The position numbers and the translations under genes were made by a program. Source: Myxococcus sp. CA023 (GTDB lineage: Bacteria; Myxococcota; Myxococcia; Myxococcales; Myxococcaceae). From it: a DNA stretch of 64,000 nt. The DNA is taken from assembly GCF_010998615.1 (NCBI RefSeq), contig NZ_JAAEAH010000031.1, forward strand, positions 1 to 64,000, written 5' to 3'. The number at the start of each line of letters is the position of its first letter. Position 1 is the first letter of the stretch. A model generated the notes under the pieces. That model made no database searches. It saw only the letters and a list, made by a program, of their open reading frames with translations, and had not been told where the DNA came from. Positions 45,383 through 53,989 of the stretch are shown here, in pieces.

Positions 45383-46837
45383 CTACGGGCGCTCGGCCGT
45401 CGCGCCGCGCAGCGGAGAGCGCAAGCGGATGGGCGGCGACTCCGGCGCGGGGCGGATCCACCGCTTGGGCGCGAGGCCGTCCACCTCTTGAGCGAGGTCC
45501 ACGTCCGGGTCCACCAGCAGCTCGGCGGGGCGGCCATTGAGCGACACCTGGGCGTCGACGTGGACCTGGACGCGGCCCTTGCCCTGCGCCTCGAAGTCCC
45601 GGGCGATGTGCCGCGCCAACTGGAGGATGAGGTCCGGCTGCACCGACATCTCCCGCTCCTGGAGGCGGGTGAGGTATTGGCTGGGCGCGACGTGCCACTC
45701 CCGGTCCGACGCCGGGTCGCGGACGATGAATGTCACGCTGCCGTTCTTCTCGCGCGCCATCACTCGCCAGGAGAAGCGCATGCCCTGCTCGTGCCACAGG
45801 ACGTTGCCGCCGTAGAGGTGGGTGCGCAGCGGAATGGCGACCTGCATGACGGCGTAGGTCAGGGCCAGTCCGAGCGCCACCTGTCCCTTCCAGCCGGGAG
45901 CGCTCAGGGCGGGCGTCACGGGCGTTTCTGAGGCGGCCGAAGTCGCGACGGACGTCCGCGCGAGGCAGGCGCGCAGCCCGTGGAACAGCCGCCGTGGCCA
46001 GGAGGCTTCGAAGAAGACCAGGGCCCCGGTGACCATGATGACGGGGAACATTCCAATGGGAAACAGCGCGGAGGTGGCCGCGTGGAACCCGAGCACCACC
46101 ACATAGGCGAAGGGCCGCAGCTTCCGGGTGAGGAGGAAGGCGACGATGGTGGTGTCGAAGAGGAATCCCGACCAGGCCGCGACGTAGGCGACCCAGGGCT
46201 CGTCGAGCATGGGACCGATGACGGGCAGGCTCGTCCGAGCCGACAGCCAGATGCTGAGTGGCTGGGCATGGAGCAGCCAGTCACCGGTCAGCTTCGCCAG
46301 CCCCGCGAAGACGTACACCACGCCCACCTGGAAGCGCAGCAGCAGCGTGCACCACGAGGGCAGCCAGTCACTGCGCAGCGCGGGCTTGCGCCAGGCATCC
46401 ACCGAGAAGGCCCGGTGCGCCGGCACGACGAGCATCAGCCCGAGGAGCAGGCTCACCAGGTAGTAGTGATTGAGGTAGTTGCTGACGTCCACGAGCTGGA
46501 CGTAGGTGAAGGCGACGAACAGCAGGCCCACTGTCACGCGGTAGAAGAGGCCCGCCGCCATGCAGAGCCCGAGTAGCGCGAGCACCGCGAAGACAGTGTG
46601 CATCCACGGCGCCGGCAGCGCGGGCACCCAGCCGAAGCCCCAGTAGGTGAAGTGGAAGCGGGGGCCGGTGAACAGCACGTCCACCCAGCCGAAGGCGAGG
46701 AACCGGACCGCTGAGACGAAGATGAGCAGCCCCAGCGCCACGCGGAACGCCACCAGCGCCGCGATGTCTCGCGGCGCCAGCAGCACCTTCCAGATGCGCC
46801 CGGACGCGGGGCGCTCGCAGGACGCCACCTCAGTCAT
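45383..46837 (-). CDS. HTTM-domain membrane protein (vitamin K-dependent carboxylase-like)
   Basis: About 484 residues from ATG 46837. Residues about 20-290 form the HTTM module, with at least eight membrane segments (AALVAFRVALGLLIFVSAVR, then FHFTYWGFGWVPALP, then SNYLNHYYLVSLLLGLMLVV, LRFQVGVVYVFAGLAKLTGD). This module is shared with eukaryotic gamma-glutamyl carboxylase; the bacterial function is unknown. A soluble C-terminal domain (about 345-484; LYGGNVLWHEQGMRFSWRVM) completes the VKGC-like layout. The start overlaps the imelysin gene by 8 bases, so the two are coupled, and both lie behind a Fur-like box. A role in iron or haem handling is inferred. Confidence 0.9.
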   Translation of the reverse strand: MTEVASCERPASGRIWKVLLAPRDIAALVAFRVALGLLIFVSAVRFLAFGWVDVLFTGPRFHFTYWGFGWVPALPAPWMHTVFAVLALLGLCMAAGLFYRVTVGLLFVAFTYVQLVDVSNYLNHYYLVSLLLGLMLVVPAHRAFSVDAWRKPALRSDWLPSWCTLLLRFQVGVVYVFAGLAKLTGDWLLHAQPLSIWLSARTSLPVIGPMLDEPWVAYVAAWSGFLFDTTIVAFLLTRKLRPFAYVVVLGFHAATSALFPIGMFPVIMVTGALVFFEASWPRRLFHGLRACLARTSVATSAASETPVTPALSAPGWKGQVALGLALTYAVMQVAIPLRTHLYGGNVLWHEQGMRFSWRVMAREKNGSVTFIVRDPASDREWHVAPSQYLTRLQEREMSVQPDLILQLARHIARDFEAQGKGRVQVHVDAQVSLNGRPAELLVDPDVDLAQEVDGLAPKRWIRPAPESPPIRLRSPLRGATAERP

Positions 46838-48068
46838 TGTCCCCCTCGACGGACTGAGGCAGCTCCAGGTCCAGCACGGTGACGAGCTCCGTCTTGAGCA
46901 CATCCGTCACGCTCTTGATGGCGTCGTACATCGTACGCATCGCGGCCTTGTCCTGAGCCAGGACCGTCGCCAGGTCTTCACCCGGAACAGCGTCGATGCC
47001 CGCCGCCGCCGCCGCGTTGCGCTCGCGCAGCTTCGCCGCCAGCGCGTCGGCGCCCGAGGCCTCGAGCAGGTCGTCGAAGCCCGTGCCGGAGAAGTTCTCG
47101 CCGCAGCCTTCCGTGATGCGCCGGTAGCCCACCAGGTTGGCCCGGATGTTCGCCTTCGAGCGCGCGGCGAACTGCGACTCCAGGTGCTCCGGGCACGTCG
47201 ACGTGGAGCAGTCACGCAGCGCCAGCGGCCGTGCCACCTTGAGGTCTTTCACCTCGCGCTCGAAGTAGAAGATGGCGTCGCTCACGGAGTTCAGCGCCGC
47301 CTGCGTGGAGGGGTACACGGCATTGCCGGAGCCCGCCGTCGTCAACGTCCGGCCGAAATTCTCCCCGTCCGGGGCCCACGCGTTCACCAGCGCGTCCGCG
47401 CGGCGGTGGACGTCGGCGGCCACCACGGCGGCGTACGCCCGCTTGCGCGCGGCCCGCTCGTCCGCGGACAGCGCCGCCCACGTGCCCTGGGACACGATGA
47501 CGGAGGTGCCGGGGCAGGCGGTGTCGTTGCCCTCGAAGAAGAGCAGGTACTCCAGCGCGTACAGGCCGCGGCGGCTCACCAGTGAGCCGTCGAAGCTCTC
47601 CGACTCGTAGCTGCGGTTGACGAGCTGCTCCTCGAGGGCGCACCGGCTGACCAGGGGCCACGAGTAGATGTTGTCGCGAATCTCCGCGCCGCCCGGGAGG
47701 CTGCGGGGCGCGGCGGGACCGAACTGCATCACCTCCGCCATCTGCCACACGTCCATGGCCTGGTGGTAGGCCTCGCGCGCGGCGTCTCGCGTGGTGGCAT
47801 CCGGCGTGGCCGCGTGGGCCGCGACGGCGCTCTCCAGCGCGGTGGCCGCGGACTGGAACTCACGTGCCGTCTGCAGCACACAGGCTCCGGACGACTCCAG
47901 CAGCGCGGCGCGCGTCGCGGCCACCGTGTCGCCCGGATTGTCCGTCCCTGCGTCCGGCGGAGTCACCTTGTCCGACTTGCACGCGGACAGCGAGAGGAGG
48001 GCGGGCACCGCGAGCGCGATGGCACGCGCACGCAGGACGGAGAGGGGGCGCGATGACTCGGTGTTCAT
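46830..48068 (-). CDS. Imelysin-family (M75, IrpA-like) lipoprotein
   Basis: 412 residues from ATG 48068, a lipoprotein with lipobox LSAC (Cys30). The two four-helix bundles of imelysins are visible; conserved pieces include DVWQMAEVMQFGP, DNIYSWPLVSRCALEEQL and LALRDCSTSTCPEHLESQFA. The family signature GxHAIE(Y/F)LLW appears as GLYALEYLLF, so the usual histidine is a tyrosine. Imelysins are iron-regulated envelope proteins, related to EfeO and Algp7, that probably bind iron. The divergent TonB receptor locus and two Fur-like boxes support an iron role. The altered signature may change or remove metal binding. Confidence 0.92.
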   Translation of the reverse strand: MNTESSRPLSVLRARAIALAVPALLSLSACKSDKVTPPDAGTDNPGDTVAATRAALLESSGACVLQTAREFQSAATALESAVAAHAATPDATTRDAAREAYHQAMDVWQMAEVMQFGPAAPRSLPGGAEIRDNIYSWPLVSRCALEEQLVNRSYESESFDGSLVSRRGLYALEYLLFFEGNDTACPGTSVIVSQGTWAALSADERAARKRAYAAVVAADVHRRADALVNAWAPDGENFGRTLTTAGSGNAVYPSTQAALNSVSDAIFYFEREVKDLKVARPLALRDCSTSTCPEHLESQFAARSKANIRANLVGYRRITEGCGENFSGTGFDDLLEASGADALAAKLRERNAAAAAGIDAVPGEDLATVLAQDKAAMRTMYDAIKSVTDVLKTELVTVLDLELPQSVEGDND

Positions 48069-48093
48069 GTCCGGGCTCGCTAACACGCCGATG

Positions 48094-48114
48094 TTGTTAA
48101 TGACAATCAACTTC
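48094..48114 (-). promoter_or_regulatory. Fur-like box before the imelysin gene
   Basis: On the minus strand this reads GAAGTTGATTGTCATTAACA and continues AA, with hexamer-like GATTGT/CATTAA units. It lies about 25-45 bp before the ATG at 48068, where a repressor would block transcription. Confidence 0.5.
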
Positions 48115-48202
48115 AAAGTTTGCGGGAGAAACGTGCGAGTTTCCACAGGTTGGGTGTTGACCCGTCGCGGTCTTCCGGAGTACGAGGCGGACACGAAGAA
48201 AC

Positions 48203-48221
48203 TGATAACGATTATCGTTTG
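48203..48221 (+). promoter_or_regulatory. Fur-like box before the delta-60 / TonB receptor genes
   Basis: TGATAACGATTATCGTTTG is a good match to the dyad GATAATGATAATCATTATC. It lies 35 bp before the ATG at 48256, so iron repression of the rightward genes is likely. Confidence 0.72.
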
Positions 48222-48255
48222 CAGTTCGACGAGTTCCTGAGGAGGGGAAAACATC

Positions 48256-49737
48256 ATGTTGAAGACGGTGAAGCACCGTAGCTTCCTGGTGCGTGGAGCC
48301 GCGTTGGCGCTCACGCTGGCGTGCATGACGGGCTGTGGCGACGACGACGAGCCCACTCCGACGCCTGACGCGGGCACCAACACGGACGCCGGTACGGACG
48401 CGGGCACGAACCCGACGCCTGACGCCGGCACTGGCGCGCTGGACAGCGACATCGCGGTGGTCCGCTTCAACGAGGACGGTACGCACGACACGACGTTCGG
48501 TGCGGGCGGCGTGACGCACGTGGACTTCAGCACCGGCCGCGACGGCACGCGTGACTCGCTGTGGGACGTGCGCGTGGACGGCACGGACCGCATTGTGCTG
48601 TTCGGCAACAAGCGCGCGGATGGTACGCGCGTGGACACCGACCGCGTGGTGGCCCGCCTGACGGCGACGGGCGCACTGGACACGACGTTCGGCTCGACCG
48701 AGACGCCCAACGGGTTCAGCGTCCTCAACCTGTCCAACCTGAACGACGGCATGCGCTACGGCTTCATCCAGCCGGACGGCAAGATCATGACGTCCGGCTA
48801 CACCTCCATGCCCACGGGCGTGGGGGCGCAGGCGGCCAACCGCATCGTGCTGCAGCGCCTGAACGACAACGGCAAGGCGGACGACGCGTTCGGCTGGAAG
48901 GGCGTCGTGACGTCCGCGCCGTTCCAGGCCCAGAGCGAGACCAACCCCGAGTGGGGCATGGCCGAGGCCTACGCCGCGGGCATGCAGTCCAACGGCAGCT
49001 ACGTGACGACCGGCTACGGCCGCTCCGCGTCCTCTGGCAAGGTGGACCTGGTGTCCTTCCGCTACACCTCGACGGGCGCGCTCGACCCGACGTGGGGCAC
49101 CGGCGGCGCCGTGGCGCTGGACCTGGTAGGTGACGACGACCGCGGCCGCAACCTGGTGGTCCTGAACGACGACCGCGTCCTGCACGTGGGCAGCGGCTCC
49201 CTGGGCGCGCAGAACATCCAGGCCCTCCTCCTGATGCAGACGCCGGACGGCCAGCCGGACACGACCTTCGCGCCGGAAGGCTACAAGACCTTCAGCCTCG
49301 ACCGCCCGGAGCAGGCCTTCTTCGGCGTGGCCAAGTCGACGGACGGCAACTGGGCCGCCGCGGTGGGTTACCGCGCGGGTGGCAACCAGAACGCCGACGG
49401 CATCCTCGCCATCATCCCCACGAACGGCTCGGCGGAGGAGGTCATCATCAAGGCCACGCCGATCTCCACCACGGAGAACGACCGCTTCTGGTCCGTCGCC
49501 TTCGACTCGACCAACCGCATCTACGCGGCGGGCTTCGTGACCGAGGGTGGCGACAACGGGGACAACCAGATGGTGGTGGCGCGCTTCACCACCGACGGCA
49601 ACCTCGACACGACCTTCGGCACCGGCGGCATCGCGAAGATCAACGTCGCGACCGCGGGCACCGAGGAGGCCGCTCGCGGCATCGCCATCCAGTCGGACGG
49701 AAAGATCGTCATCGGCGGTCCCATTGAGAAGAAGTAA
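48256..49737 (+). CDS. Delta-60 repeat lipoprotein, iron-regulated
   Basis: 493 residues with AGGAGGGG before ATG 48256. Signal peptide with lipobox MTGC (Cys27) and a Thr/Asp/Ala-rich linker (TPDAGTNTDAGTDAGT). The rest is made of delta-60 repeats, a beta-propeller-like family with units such as VARLTATGALDTTFGSTETP, FRYTSTGALDPTWGTGGAVA and VARFTTDGNLDTTFGTGGIA. Their function is unknown. The Fur-like box upstream and the TonB receptor 125 bp downstream suggest an outer-membrane helper for iron or haem capture. Confidence 0.88.
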   Translation: MLKTVKHRSFLVRGAALALTLACMTGCGDDDEPTPTPDAGTNTDAGTDAGTNPTPDAGTGALDSDIAVVRFNEDGTHDTTFGAGGVTHVDFSTGRDGTRDSLWDVRVDGTDRIVLFGNKRADGTRVDTDRVVARLTATGALDTTFGSTETPNGFSVLNLSNLNDGMRYGFIQPDGKIMTSGYTSMPTGVGAQAANRIVLQRLNDNGKADDAFGWKGVVTSAPFQAQSETNPEWGMAEAYAAGMQSNGSYVTTGYGRSASSGKVDLVSFRYTSTGALDPTWGTGGAVALDLVGDDDRGRNLVVLNDDRVLHVGSGSLGAQNIQALLLMQTPDGQPDTTFAPEGYKTFSLDRPEQAFFGVAKSTDGNWAAAVGYRAGGNQNADGILAIIPTNGSAEEVIIKATPISTTENDRFWSVAFDSTNRIYAAGFVTEGGDNGDNQMVVARFTTDGNLDTTFGTGGIAKINVATAGTEEAARGIAIQSDGKIVIGGPIEKK

Positions 49738-49753
49738 TCGCTGACGCAGTGTA

Positions 49754-49820
49754 GAAGCAGGAGCCGGGGAGGGCGGTCCGCGCGCGGGCGGGCCTCCATC
49801 CCCGGCTCCTGGCTTCTTGA
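49754..49820 (+). terminator. Long hairpin between the lipoprotein and receptor genes
   Basis: GAAGCAGGAGCCGGGGA (49754-49770) pairs almost perfectly with TCCCCGGCTCCTGGCTTC (49799-49816), followed by TTGAG. The stem is very stable, so it could reduce transcription into the receptor gene or protect the 3' end of the lipoprotein message. Confidence 0.55.
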
Positions 49821-49862
49821 GTCGACGGACATCCCGGTCGAGACAAGGTCGAAACGCTTCAG

Positions 49863-52295
49863 ATGGCACTGTTCGAGCAGAAGCTGATGTGGGCGCGGAG
49901 CTGGACACTTCCGGCGCTCTTGCTGGCATGGGCCTCCCCGGCCGCGGCGCAGTCCGAGCCGCCCCAGGACGCCGCCGCCGTGGCTCCCGAGTCGTCGCAG
50001 GTGCAGGACGCCGCCGCCGTGGCTCCCGAGCCGTCTCAGGTGCAGGACGCCGCCGCCGTTCCTGAAGCGCCGCAGGCGCAGGACGCCGCCGCGGAGACGC
50101 AGCAGGCCGAGCCCGCGCAGGCGCCCGTGGGCGACGCGCCGCTAGCCACCGAGCCTCCCGCGGGCGAGCCGCTGGTGCTGGAGCCTTCACCCGAGGCGGT
50201 GGAGAAGAAATTCGAGAGCGTGGTCGTGGGCACCTCGGAGGCGCGCACGAGCGGCTCCATCCACGTGCTCAAGCCCGCGCAACTGGAGCGCTTCGAGCGC
50301 GATGACCCGGCCGCCATCCTCCAGACGGTGCCCGGCGTGTACTCCCGCGGCGAGGACGGCTTTGGCCTGCGGCCGAACGTGGGCTTGCGCGGCGTCAATC
50401 CGGACCGCAGCAAGAAGGTCACCCTTCTGGAGGACGGTGTCCTCTTCGGCCCCGCGCCGTACTCCGCGCCGGCGGCCTACTACTTCCCGCTGGCCACGCG
50501 CATGCAGAGCATCCGCGTGCTCAAGGGGCCCTCGGCCATCCAGCAGGGACCGCAGACGGTGGGCGGCTCCGTGGAGTTCATCACCCGGGACATCCCCGCG
50601 TCCGAGTCCGCCTGGCTGGACGTGGCGGGCGGCGAGTACCTCTACGGCAAGGCCCACGGCGTCTTCGGCGCCAGCACCGAGCGCGCGGGCTTCCTGCTCG
50701 AAGGCCTCCACCTGCGCAGTGACGGCTTCAAGGAGCTGGACACCGTGGGCGGCAACACGGGCTTCACCCGCAACGAGTGGATGGCCAAGGGCCGCTACCT
50801 GCTCGTCCCCGAGGGCCCCGTGCGCCAGACGCTCCAGCTCAAGCTGGGCTACTCGGACGAGGACTCGAACGAGACGTACCTGGGCCTGAGCAGCGCGGAC
50901 TTCGCCGCCGCGCCGCTGCGCCGCTACGTCGCGAGCGCCCTGGACCACATGAAGTGGCACCGCACGCAGGTGGTGCTCAGCCACGAGCTCGAAGCGGGCG
51001 GGCTGGCCGTGACGACGTCCGTCTACCGGCATGACCTGAGCCGGGCGTGGCGCAAGGTGAACCGCTTCCGCGGCGCCTCCATCGCCAACGTGCTGGCGGA
51101 CCCCACGAGCGCGCGCAACTCCATCTATTACGGTGTGCTCACTGGCGAGCTGGACACGTCGTCGTCCCAGGACGCGCTGCTCATCGGCCCCAACGACCGC
51201 ACGTATGTGTCCCAGGGCCTCCAGAGCATCGCCCGTTGGACGGCCACCACCGGGCCGCTGAGCCACAACTTCGAGCTGGGCGCGCGCTTCCACTACGACA
51301 GCATCCGCCGCCTCCACACCGAGGATGCCTTCCTGATGCAGGGCGGTCAGCTCGTGCGGACCAGCGAGCCCACGTACACGACGGCCGACAACAAGGACTC
51401 CACGCACGCCATCGCCCTCCACGCGACGGACGCCATCGGCTGGGGGCCCCTGGTGCTGACGCCGGGCGTGCGCATGGAAATCATCCGCTCGGCGTCGCGG
51501 AACCACCTGACGGGCACCGAGTCGAGCGGTGCGCTGGAGGTGCTCATGCCGGGCATGGGCATCTACGGCGCCCTGACGCGCGAGCTGGGCCTGTTCGCGG
51601 GCGCCTATCGCGGCTTCTCGCCCCCGGCGCCCGGACAGCCGGACGCGGTGCTGCCGGAGAAGAGCATCAACTACGAGGCCGGCGCGCGGTGGACCCGCCG
51701 TGGCGAGCGGCTGGAGGCGGTGGGCTTCTTCAACGACTACTCGAACCTCACCGACATCTGCACGTTCTCCAGCGGCTGCCTCAACGATGACCTCGACCGG
51801 CAGACGGACGCGGGCAAGGCCTATATCTACGGCCTGGAAGTCTTCGGTGAGAAGACCTTCCGTCCGGGTGGGGGCGTGACGTTCCCCATCTCGCTGTCCT
51901 ACACCTTCACGCGCACGCGGCTGCGTGAGGACTTCCAGTCGGCGGACCCGCAGTTCGGCAACGTGCGCGCGGGCGACGAGCTGCCCTACGTGCCCCAGCA
52001 CCAGCTCTACGCCACCGCGGGCGTGGAGACGTCCTGGGGCGGCCTGGCCCTGAGCGCCTTCTATGTGGATGCCATGCGCGAGCAGGCAGGGCAGGGCGAG
52101 GTGCCTCCGGAACAGCTGACGGACGCGCTGCTGACGTTCGACGTCAACGCGAGCTGGAACTTCTCCCGCTGGGGGCAGCTGTACTTGAGCGCGCGCAACA
52201 TCCTGGACGAGCAGGCCGTCGTGTCGCGCCGTCCCTACGGTGCCCGGCCCAACGCGCCTCGGACCGTCATCGTGGGCGTCAAGCTGGGCATCTGA
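49863..52295 (+). CDS. TonB-dependent outer-membrane receptor (FecA-like)
   Basis: 810 residues. Signal peptide (LPALLLAWASPAAAQ), then a long Ala/Pro/Gln-rich periplasmic linker containing tandem QDAAAV repeats. The plug domain starts around residue 120 (ILQTVPGVYSRGEDGFGLRP, NVGLRGVNPDRSKKVTLLED, IRVLKGPSAIQQGPQTVGG), followed by a 22-strand-type barrel ending in VIVGVKLGI. The plug and barrel resemble FecA-type ferric-siderophore or citrate receptors. The substrate is unknown. The linker replaces the FecA signalling domain, so no cell-surface signalling is expected. It belongs to the Fur-controlled locus. ATG 49863 lacks a clear Shine-Dalgarno sequence; ATG 49887 would also keep the signal peptide. 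Confidence 0.94.
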   Translation: MALFEQKLMWARSWTLPALLLAWASPAAAQSEPPQDAAAVAPESSQVQDAAAVAPEPSQVQDAAAVPEAPQAQDAAAETQQAEPAQAPVGDAPLATEPPAGEPLVLEPSPEAVEKKFESVVVGTSEARTSGSIHVLKPAQLERFERDDPAAILQTVPGVYSRGEDGFGLRPNVGLRGVNPDRSKKVTLLEDGVLFGPAPYSAPAAYYFPLATRMQSIRVLKGPSAIQQGPQTVGGSVEFITRDIPASESAWLDVAGGEYLYGKAHGVFGASTERAGFLLEGLHLRSDGFKELDTVGGNTGFTRNEWMAKGRYLLVPEGPVRQTLQLKLGYSDEDSNETYLGLSSADFAAAPLRRYVASALDHMKWHRTQVVLSHELEAGGLAVTTSVYRHDLSRAWRKVNRFRGASIANVLADPTSARNSIYYGVLTGELDTSSSQDALLIGPNDRTYVSQGLQSIARWTATTGPLSHNFELGARFHYDSIRRLHTEDAFLMQGGQLVRTSEPTYTTADNKDSTHAIALHATDAIGWGPLVLTPGVRMEIIRSASRNHLTGTESSGALEVLMPGMGIYGALTRELGLFAGAYRGFSPPAPGQPDAVLPEKSINYEAGARWTRRGERLEAVGFFNDYSNLTDICTFSSGCLNDDLDRQTDAGKAYIYGLEVFGEKTFRPGGGVTFPISLSYTFTRTRLREDFQSADPQFGNVRAGDELPYVPQHQLYATAGVETSWGGLALSAFYVDAMREQAGQGEVPPEQLTDALLTFDVNASWNFSRWGQLYLSARNILDEQAVVSRRPYGARPNAPRTVIVGVKLGI
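49966..50097 (+). repeat. Tandem 36-39-bp repeats in the receptor linker
   Basis: Two 13-residue units (QDAAAVAPESSQV and QDAAAVAPEPSQV), a 12-residue unit and a partial fourth follow the signal peptide. The length could vary by slippage, changing the reach of the periplasmic linker or TonB-box region. Confidence 0.8.
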
Positions 52296-52328
52296 AGCCC
52301 GGACACCACCGCGGGCGGCGTCTCGCTT

Positions 52329-52736
52329 CTAGAGGTAGAAGCGGTCCGTCACGCCCGCGGTGCGTTGGAGGATGGCGCTCCAGCCCAGCCACAGGGCGAT
52401 GCCGCTGGCATCCGCCCGCGCTTCCGCACCCAGGGCTCCCAGCGAGCCCGTGCACCCGGCCAGCGTGAAGCGTCCTGAATCGGTCAGGTGTGTGAGGAGG
52501 GCGCGCAACGTGGGCATCCCACGCGACTCGAAGCGGTTGGTGACGTCATCGCGACCCATGAAGTCCGGGTCGTCGAGCGCCCCATCGAGGAAGCGCTCCA
52601 GGGCCCACCAGAAGAGGTACACCTCCGCCTTGCGGCCAGACGCCACGGCAGCGGCGGCGATGGACAGGCCTTGATGCACGCGGTCGTAGTCGCCGCTGTG
52701 CAGGAAGACAACCACGTGGGTCGGGGGGGCGCTCAC
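52329..52736 (-). CDS. DsrE-like small protein
   Basis: About 135 residues from GTG 52736, chosen because the conserved beta strand THVVVFLHSGDYDRVHQGLS should be N-terminal; the frame is open further upstream. The order of strands and helices (AAAAVASGRKAEVYLFWWAL, FTLAGCTGSLGALG) fits the DsrE/F/PA fold. The single conserved-type cysteine is in LAGCTGS. Relatives relay sulfur or act as structural subunits; the role here is unknown. It is divergent from the mevalonate genes with 160 bp between starts. Confidence 0.75.
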   Translation of the reverse strand: MSAPPTHVVVFLHSGDYDRVHQGLSIAAAAVASGRKAEVYLFWWALERFLDGALDDPDFMGRDDVTNRFESRGMPTLRALLTHLTDSGRFTLAGCTGSLGALGAEARADASGIALWLGWSAILQRTAGVTDRFYL

Positions 52737-52897
52737 GCGGCGCTCATACCGCCCACGAGGCGCCAGCGTCCACCCACACGCCGAGACTGACCGCCCGGCC
52801 CCTTTGGCTTGCGCCTGGGCCGCCGTGCTTGCTAGGAAACCCCGGTCATTCGGGCACTTACGCGCCATGGCACCTGGGCGGACCGGACTTCAACGAG

Positions 52898-53956
52898 ATG
52901 GGCGACGACATCACAGCCAGACGCAAGGACGCACATCTCGACCTTTGCGCGACGGGTGACGTCGAACCCAGCGGAAACAGCACCCTGCTGGAGTGCGTCA
53001 AGCTGGTCCACTGCGCGATGCCGGAGATGTCCGTGGAGGACGTGGACCTGTCCACGGCGTTCCTGGGCAAGCGGCTGCGCTACCCGCTTCTCGTCACCGG
53101 CATGACGGGTGGGACGGAGCGTGCGGGCGCGGTGAATCGCGACCTGGCGCTGCTCGCCGAGCGCCACGGCCTGGCCTTCGGTGTGGGCAGCCAGCGCGCC
53201 ATGTCGGAGGACGCCTCGCGGGCCGCGTCCTTCCAGGTGCGGCAGGTGGCGCCCACGGTGGCGCTCCTGGGCAACATCGGCATGTTCCAGGCCATCGGGC
53301 TGGGCGTGGATGGGACGCGCCGGCTGGTGGACGGCATTGGCGCGGACGGGCTGGCGCTGCACCTCAACGCGGGCCAGGAGCTGACGCAGCCGGAAGGCGA
53401 CCGGGACTTCCAGGGCGGCTACCGCGTGGTGGAGCTGCTGGTGAAGGCCTTTGGCGATCGGCTGCTGGTGAAGGAGACGGGCTGCGGCATTGGCCCGGAC
53501 GTCGCGCGTCGGTTGGTGGACCTGGGCGTGCGGAACATCGACGTGTCCGGTCTGGGCGGGACGTCCTGGGTGCGCGTGGAACAACTTCGCGCGTCGGGCG
53601 TACAGGCACAGCTGGGGGCGGAGTTCAGCGCGTGGGGCATCCCCACGGCGGCTGCGTTGGCCTCCGTGCGCCGGGCCGTGGGCCCGGATGTCCACCTGGT
53701 GGCGAGCGGCGGCCTGCGCACGGGGCTGGACGCGGCCAAGGTGCTGGCGCTGGGGGCGAACCTGGCCGGCATGGCGCTGCCGTTGTTCCGGGCGCAGCAG
53801 GCGGGTGGGCTCGAGGCGGCGGAGGCGGCGCTGGAGGTCATCCTGGCGAGTCTGCGGCAGGCGCTCGTGCTGACGGGAAGCAGAAGCTGCGCTGAACTGA
53901 GACAGCGGCCCCGGGTGGTCACCGGAGAGTTGAAGGATTGGTTGGCGGCGCTGTAG
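52898..53956 (+). CDS. fni: Type 2 isopentenyl-diphosphate isomerase
   Basis: 352 residues from ATG 52898. FMN- and NADPH-dependent interconversion of IPP and DMAPP, the end step that balances both isoprenoid precursors. TIM barrel with RRKDAHLDLC at the start, PLLVTGMTGGT, GVGSQRAMSEDASRAASF, ALHLNAGQELTQPEGDRDF (substrate loop), VKETGCGIG, DVSGLGGTSW and the FMN-phosphate site ASGGLRTGLDAAKVLALGA. It is the first gene of a five-gene mevalonate operon; the next start is 33 bp downstream. Confidence 0.97.
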   Translation: MGDDITARRKDAHLDLCATGDVEPSGNSTLLECVKLVHCAMPEMSVEDVDLSTAFLGKRLRYPLLVTGMTGGTERAGAVNRDLALLAERHGLAFGVGSQRAMSEDASRAASFQVRQVAPTVALLGNIGMFQAIGLGVDGTRRLVDGIGADGLALHLNAGQELTQPEGDRDFQGGYRVVELLVKAFGDRLLVKETGCGIGPDVARRLVDLGVRNIDVSGLGGTSWVRVEQLRASGVQAQLGAEFSAWGIPTAAALASVRRAVGPDVHLVASGGLRTGLDAAKVLALGANLAGMALPLFRAQQAGGLEAAEAALEVILASLRQALVLTGSRSCAELRQRPRVVTGELKDWLAAL

Positions 53957-53989
53957 AGGGTGGCCGCGCCGAAGTCTGGAAGGAAGAAC

